From positions 19,941-83,940 of the forward strand of contig CABQMF010000004.1 of assembly GCA_902465265.1 (NCBI GenBank): a stretch of DNA of 64,000 nucleotides, in the 5' to 3' direction. Position numbers and translations under genes: made by a program. Positions 63,342 through 64,000 of this stretch are shown here, in pieces. Positions within the stretch are counted from its first letter, which is position 1. Every line of letters starts with the position of its first letter. The notes under the pieces are model-generated. The model worked only from the letters and a program-made list of their open reading frames with translations. It did not search any database and was not told the DNA's origin. Origin of the DNA: an uncultured Collinsella sp. Its GTDB lineage: Bacteria > Actinomycetota > Coriobacteriia > Coriobacteriales > Coriobacteriaceae.

Positions 63342-64000
63342 CTAGTCTACCTTTTGTCCGCACGTGGGGCAGAACTGGGCTTCGGGCACGAGTGGGGTTC
63401 CGCAGTGACGGCAGAAGCGGGCAGGCTCGGTTGGAGCTGCCGGCATCGTCGGTGCCGCGGGTGGAACGGCGTTCCGCTGGGCGCGCTTCTGGCGGCGACG
63501 TTGCTTACGCTGAGTCTTGGGCGCTGCGGCTACTGCACCGTTCGCGGCCTTAGCGCGCTTCTTGCGGATGCAAAGGACAACAATCGCGCCACCGATGATG
63601 AGGACGATCGCCACGCCACCGCCAATAACAAACGGCAGGTGAGTCTGGACAAAGTAGAGAACATCCTCAGGCAGCGAATGGGGAATATTGGACTTGTAGA
63701 TGTTTACATGAAGTATCGAGGAGTCATCATCGTCGAAATAGGTTGCCAAAATCTTGCGATCGCCGTTCATGAACGAAAGTTGGTCGCACCAATGAGAGTC
63801 AAACTCGCTCTTTGCCCCGGTCTGAGCATCGACTAGGCATGCTGAGGACTTGTCGTCGTCTGAGTATTTTCCAAGTAAGACACCGCCATCATGCGAAATA
63901 TCGCAGAGGTAGCCATCACCAAAGGGGAAGGCAATCGAGCTGATAGTGTTCCCATTTTGTAAATCGATGACGCCGAGGTTCGCATCTTGCTCGTCCAGGT
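63342..64000 (-). CDS. Membrane protein with beta-propeller-like ectodomain and C-terminal zinc ribbon (5' end missing)
   Basis: The reading frame is open to the window edge; at least 219 residues are seen. From the N-terminal side, a beta-rich region (DGGVLLGKY, DAQTGAKSEFD, GDRKILATYFDDDD) looks like blades of a PQQ/WD-type propeller. A membrane segment (LPFVIGGGVAIVLIIGGAIV) follows, then a very basic stretch KTQRKQRRRQKR and a final zinc ribbon (CRHCGTPL, CPTCGQK). The ATG at 63770 is probably internal. Function is unknown. The layout places the propeller outside and the ribbon inside. Confidence 0.7.
   Translation of the reverse strand, partial: LDEQDANLGVIDLQNGNTISSIAFPFGDGYLCDISHDGGVLLGKYSDDDKSSACLVDAQTGAKSEFDSHWCDQLSFMNGDRKILATYFDDDDSSILHVNIYKSNIPHSLPEDVLYFVQTHLPFVIGGGVAIVLIIGGAIVVLCIRKKRAKAANGAVAAAPKTQRKQRRRQKRAQRNAVPPAAPTMPAAPTEPARFCRHCGTPLVPEAQFCPTCGQKVD

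Overview
The window is a stretch of bacterial chromosome of about 60% GC. The gene set and the intergenic repeats suggest a gut actinobacterium of the class Coriobacteriia, most likely Collinsella. This is inferred from: a bile-salt-hydrolase-type amidase, an electron-bifurcating-type Etf/lactate dehydrogenase set, an actinobacterial DUF3516 helicase, a long single-chain PurL, and many short palindromic repeats. No rRNA, tRNA, CRISPR array, prophage or transposase gene was seen. About 52 protein genes are listed, all intact except the last, which runs off the right edge.

Layout. 1-7,200: bile-salt-hydrolase-like amidase, Kup potassium transporter, EamA transporter with a divergent LysR regulator, and an aminotransferase fused to an N-terminal HTH domain that lies behind three helically phased 12-bp repeats. 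7,200-12,200: a deformylase-like protein with an altered motif 1, an RGG-rich protein, an intergenic region packed with hairpins, and the vitamin B6 locus pdxS-pdxT with divergent pdxR. 12,200-13,720: a DUF559/Vsr-fold-like protein of unknown role between two copies of a 119-bp inverted-repeat element; a third copy lies at 23,314. 13,800-20,450: reverse rubrerythrin, Fe-ADH plus ALDH, HIRAN protein, a 59-aa protein, metallophosphoesterase and DUF2130 protein. 20,500-30,100: DUF3516 helicase, trmB, SAM methyltransferase, XRE regulator with DUF4097 protein, Elp3-like enzyme and a spermidine-synthase-like protein.

30,100-35,730 is a minus-strand operon of three: a TerB_N/TerB_C-type protein, a BrxD-like (DUF2791) ATPase and an Lhr/BrxHI-like DEVH helicase. 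It resembles the BrxD-BrxHI half of a BREX system without its methylase or PglZ, joined to a TerB protein, and is the best candidate here for a little-described defence or DNA-processing system. 35,800-39,800 holds a DUF554 membrane protein and a run of five small or secreted proteins that look like a cell-surface locus, one with a sortase-like LAQTS tail. 40,100-43,770 encodes a lactate dehydrogenase/EtfB/EtfA(ferredoxin) set. It is followed by an HD hydrolase, a KdgT permease, a membrane GGDEF protein, an EamA transporter, purL and a Kef-type antiporter.

53,790-54,150 is a non-coding array of six units of exactly 62 bp. Each unit holds two oppositely oriented copies of a 14-bp GGAA(N6)TCCC motif. 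Then come an SDR enzyme, homoserine dehydrogenase (hom), a complete branched-chain amino acid ABC transporter with two paralogous binding proteins, and a truncated sensor-like protein with a C-terminal zinc ribbon.
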